Part shown: positions 62,356 to 64,000 of the stretch, piece by piece | Numbering within the stretch: the stretch's first letter is position 1 | Layout: every line of letters begins with the position of its first letter | From: Puffinus mauretanicus | Taxonomy: Eukaryota; Chordata; Aves; Procellariiformes; Procellariidae | Length of the DNA: 64,000 bases | Assembly (NCBI GenBank): GCA_023333565.1 | Contig: JAJKFH010001538.1 | Coordinates: 310,001-374,000, forward strand | Reading direction: 5' to 3' | Notes under the pieces: model-generated | Told to the model about the DNA's origin: nothing | What the model saw: only the letters and a program-made list of their open reading frames with translations | Databases searched by the model: none | Position numbers and translations under genes: made by a program

Positions 62356-64000
62356 GCCCAACTGCTTTAGCTAAAATGATGTCTCAAATGAAACAATGCA
62401 ATTAGTTCAGACTTAACCGGCACGACCAATATTGTCCGTATCGATGGAAGCAGATGCTGCCCCACAGCTGGAGCAGAAATTTCCTCACCACGGTAGTAAC
62501 TCGCCCCGTAGCATCGCAACAGGCTTGTGCTTGGTTCTCGCTGAATCTCCTTTCTCTGCAGCATTGCCTGTTCCCTTCTGCCCCTGTTTTCACACAACCG
62601 TGCAGCGTTCACTCTTAAAAGAGACTGCAACCCGCCTGGCACTGCCAGTGCTGTCCCCAATGCACATCTTTCAGTGATTCCCAGATCCTTCAGAAACACA
62701 AAGCCATACTCTGCTGCAAGGAAAAAAGGCATTCCATCAACACGCAATGTTTTATTCTTTGAACTTCCTTTTTATTTAGGATTGTATTTCTGGCAAGGGA
62801 AACTTGTCCATAGTTCTTGAAAAAGAGTCCAAAAAGGCCTGGGTGACAGAAGATTAAGAAAGTGAAGACCAGACAACAAATCATGACAAAATTTTGGAGG
62901 AGTTTTCTCTATTCTGCTGTTCATGACACCATGGGGAGTCATAAAGGCCTGTGCTAATACTGGTTGTCACTGAATACTGGCAAATAACCAGAACTGAAAA
63001 TGAGGGTGAATCACAATTTGTGCTTTTAAAAGAAAAGAAAAAAATACTCCTATTACATCCACCTACCACTGCCCATCCATCCAAATTTTCTTGAAGAAGT
63101 CCACTATTAACCCATCTCACTTTCTGGGGTAATAGCTTTCCCTAAGAGAGCCCTCTTCTATGGAAGTACTGTCAAAACAAGGACAAGTTTTGGGTCCATC
63201 AACCTTGACAATGTCCTCTGACATTATTAGCTGAATTCATCAGCTATTAATGACTGCAAGATATATAGGATATACTCTCGTTAGCACTTGGAAAGACTTT
63301 CAATTCACTTCTAGCTCTATTTATTCATTTAGACTAAAAGGAGTTATTAAAGGTCATGACTTCATTTCCAAAGTATCAGGTGAAAATACTTTTCAATTTA
63401 ACAAATAGAGGACACTGCTTGCAATAAAATTAAATACAATCTTCAACAGTTTCTTTGATTTTAAAAGATATTTCCTAAAAGTTTTACTTTAGTTAACTAA
63501 ATCCAGGTGGGGACTGGAGAAATGATGGCGCACAGTGCTCAAAGGAGATTTGTTGACTCCAATAATGAATTTTGGGACTTTGGGTTTTCAGAGAACAGCA
63601 ACAAGATTTCTTGTTCTCCTCGGCACTGAATGACATGGAAAACCTGAAATATAGTAACTACCATGCACAGCGAGGTTTTACAATAAAGCTCACACTTTCA
63701 TTTTATGATCTGAGAGTTACCTGCAAAACACTAGTGAGTCAGTCACAACTGAACAAAAAATTTTCTCTGCTCTTATGTTCCTTAAGGAGTGTCTACGCTA
63801 GATGCCTTTCATCTGTATATGTTATTGTCCAAGTGCTTTTGATATGGACATTGCAATACAAAATATAGATACTGCTATATTAAAATTTTATCCAACTTTC
63901 TTTTTGCCCCGGCAGGAAATCTGAAAAGCCATCTGCACCGCTGACTTCTGCCAGGAGATCAGGGTTCACCTTTTCATGTCCTATAACTGTTTGAGCTCTC

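Larger units (their letters stand above)
60164..64000. other. non-coding stretch to the window end
   Basis: Apart from the two CpG-dense islets listed separately, I see no gene or repeat family. Around 61960-62220 the sequence mixes TAATTAAT-type words with E-box-like and GC-rich motifs and resembles an enhancer. Near the end, a pyrimidine tract and CAG at 63901-63915 mimic a splice acceptor, but no open reading follows that I can recognise. Confidence 0.45.

Noticed and set aside
63901..63915. splice-acceptor-like pyrimidine tract and CAG near the window end
   Set aside because: No recognisable coding sequence follows, and such matches are frequent by chance.

Overview
The window looks like bird nuclear DNA. 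It is mostly non-coding and moderately AT-rich. It holds three or four CR1 retrotransposon copies, both young avian-type 3' ends and very old L3-like relics, and one truncated avian endogenous retrovirus. The only host protein-coding sequence I recognise is at the left edge: the last coding exon of YIPF5 on the + strand (376-538), with a clear splice acceptor, followed by its 3'UTR and two poly(A) signals near 976-995. The species cannot be told from this sequence.

Layout: 1-375 is the last YIPF5 intron, 376-538 the terminal coding exon, and 539 to about 1010 the 3'UTR, with possible longer 3' ends near 2.4-2.6 kb. From there to 64 kb I find no further host exon. In mammals the region downstream of YIPF5 is a long gene-poor stretch towards NR3C1/ARHGAP26, so this fits the left part of that desert; the synteny is from memory. 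Inside the desert are an old minus-strand CR1 copy with decayed reverse-transcriptase code (about 8490-9560), a GC-rich 26-bp duplication (11591-11642), a short minus-strand CR1 end with a pentamer tail (18692-18785), a plus-strand avian CR1 3' end (about 36211-36640), and a nested block at 50.5-52.25 kb. Small CpG-dense islets and AT-rich stretches with homeodomain and octamer motifs are scattered between them and are candidate regulatory DNA.

The nested block is the most interesting part. An avian ERV carries a 542-bp 5' LTR (50698-51239) and a primer-binding site of the tRNA-Lys1,2 type (51248-51265). Downstream is an intact 115-codon ORF (51361-51708) for a very hydrophobic protein with two likely membrane segments, in the place where a retroviral leader or start of gag would be expected. 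The rest of the provirus and the 3' LTR are missing. The ERV sits inside an ancient CR1 whose two halves flank it, and part of the CR1 seems to have been lost together with the ERV's 3' portion.

Most predicted ORFs in the window are short, overlap one another on both strands and show no recognisable domain. I treat them as chance ORFs.
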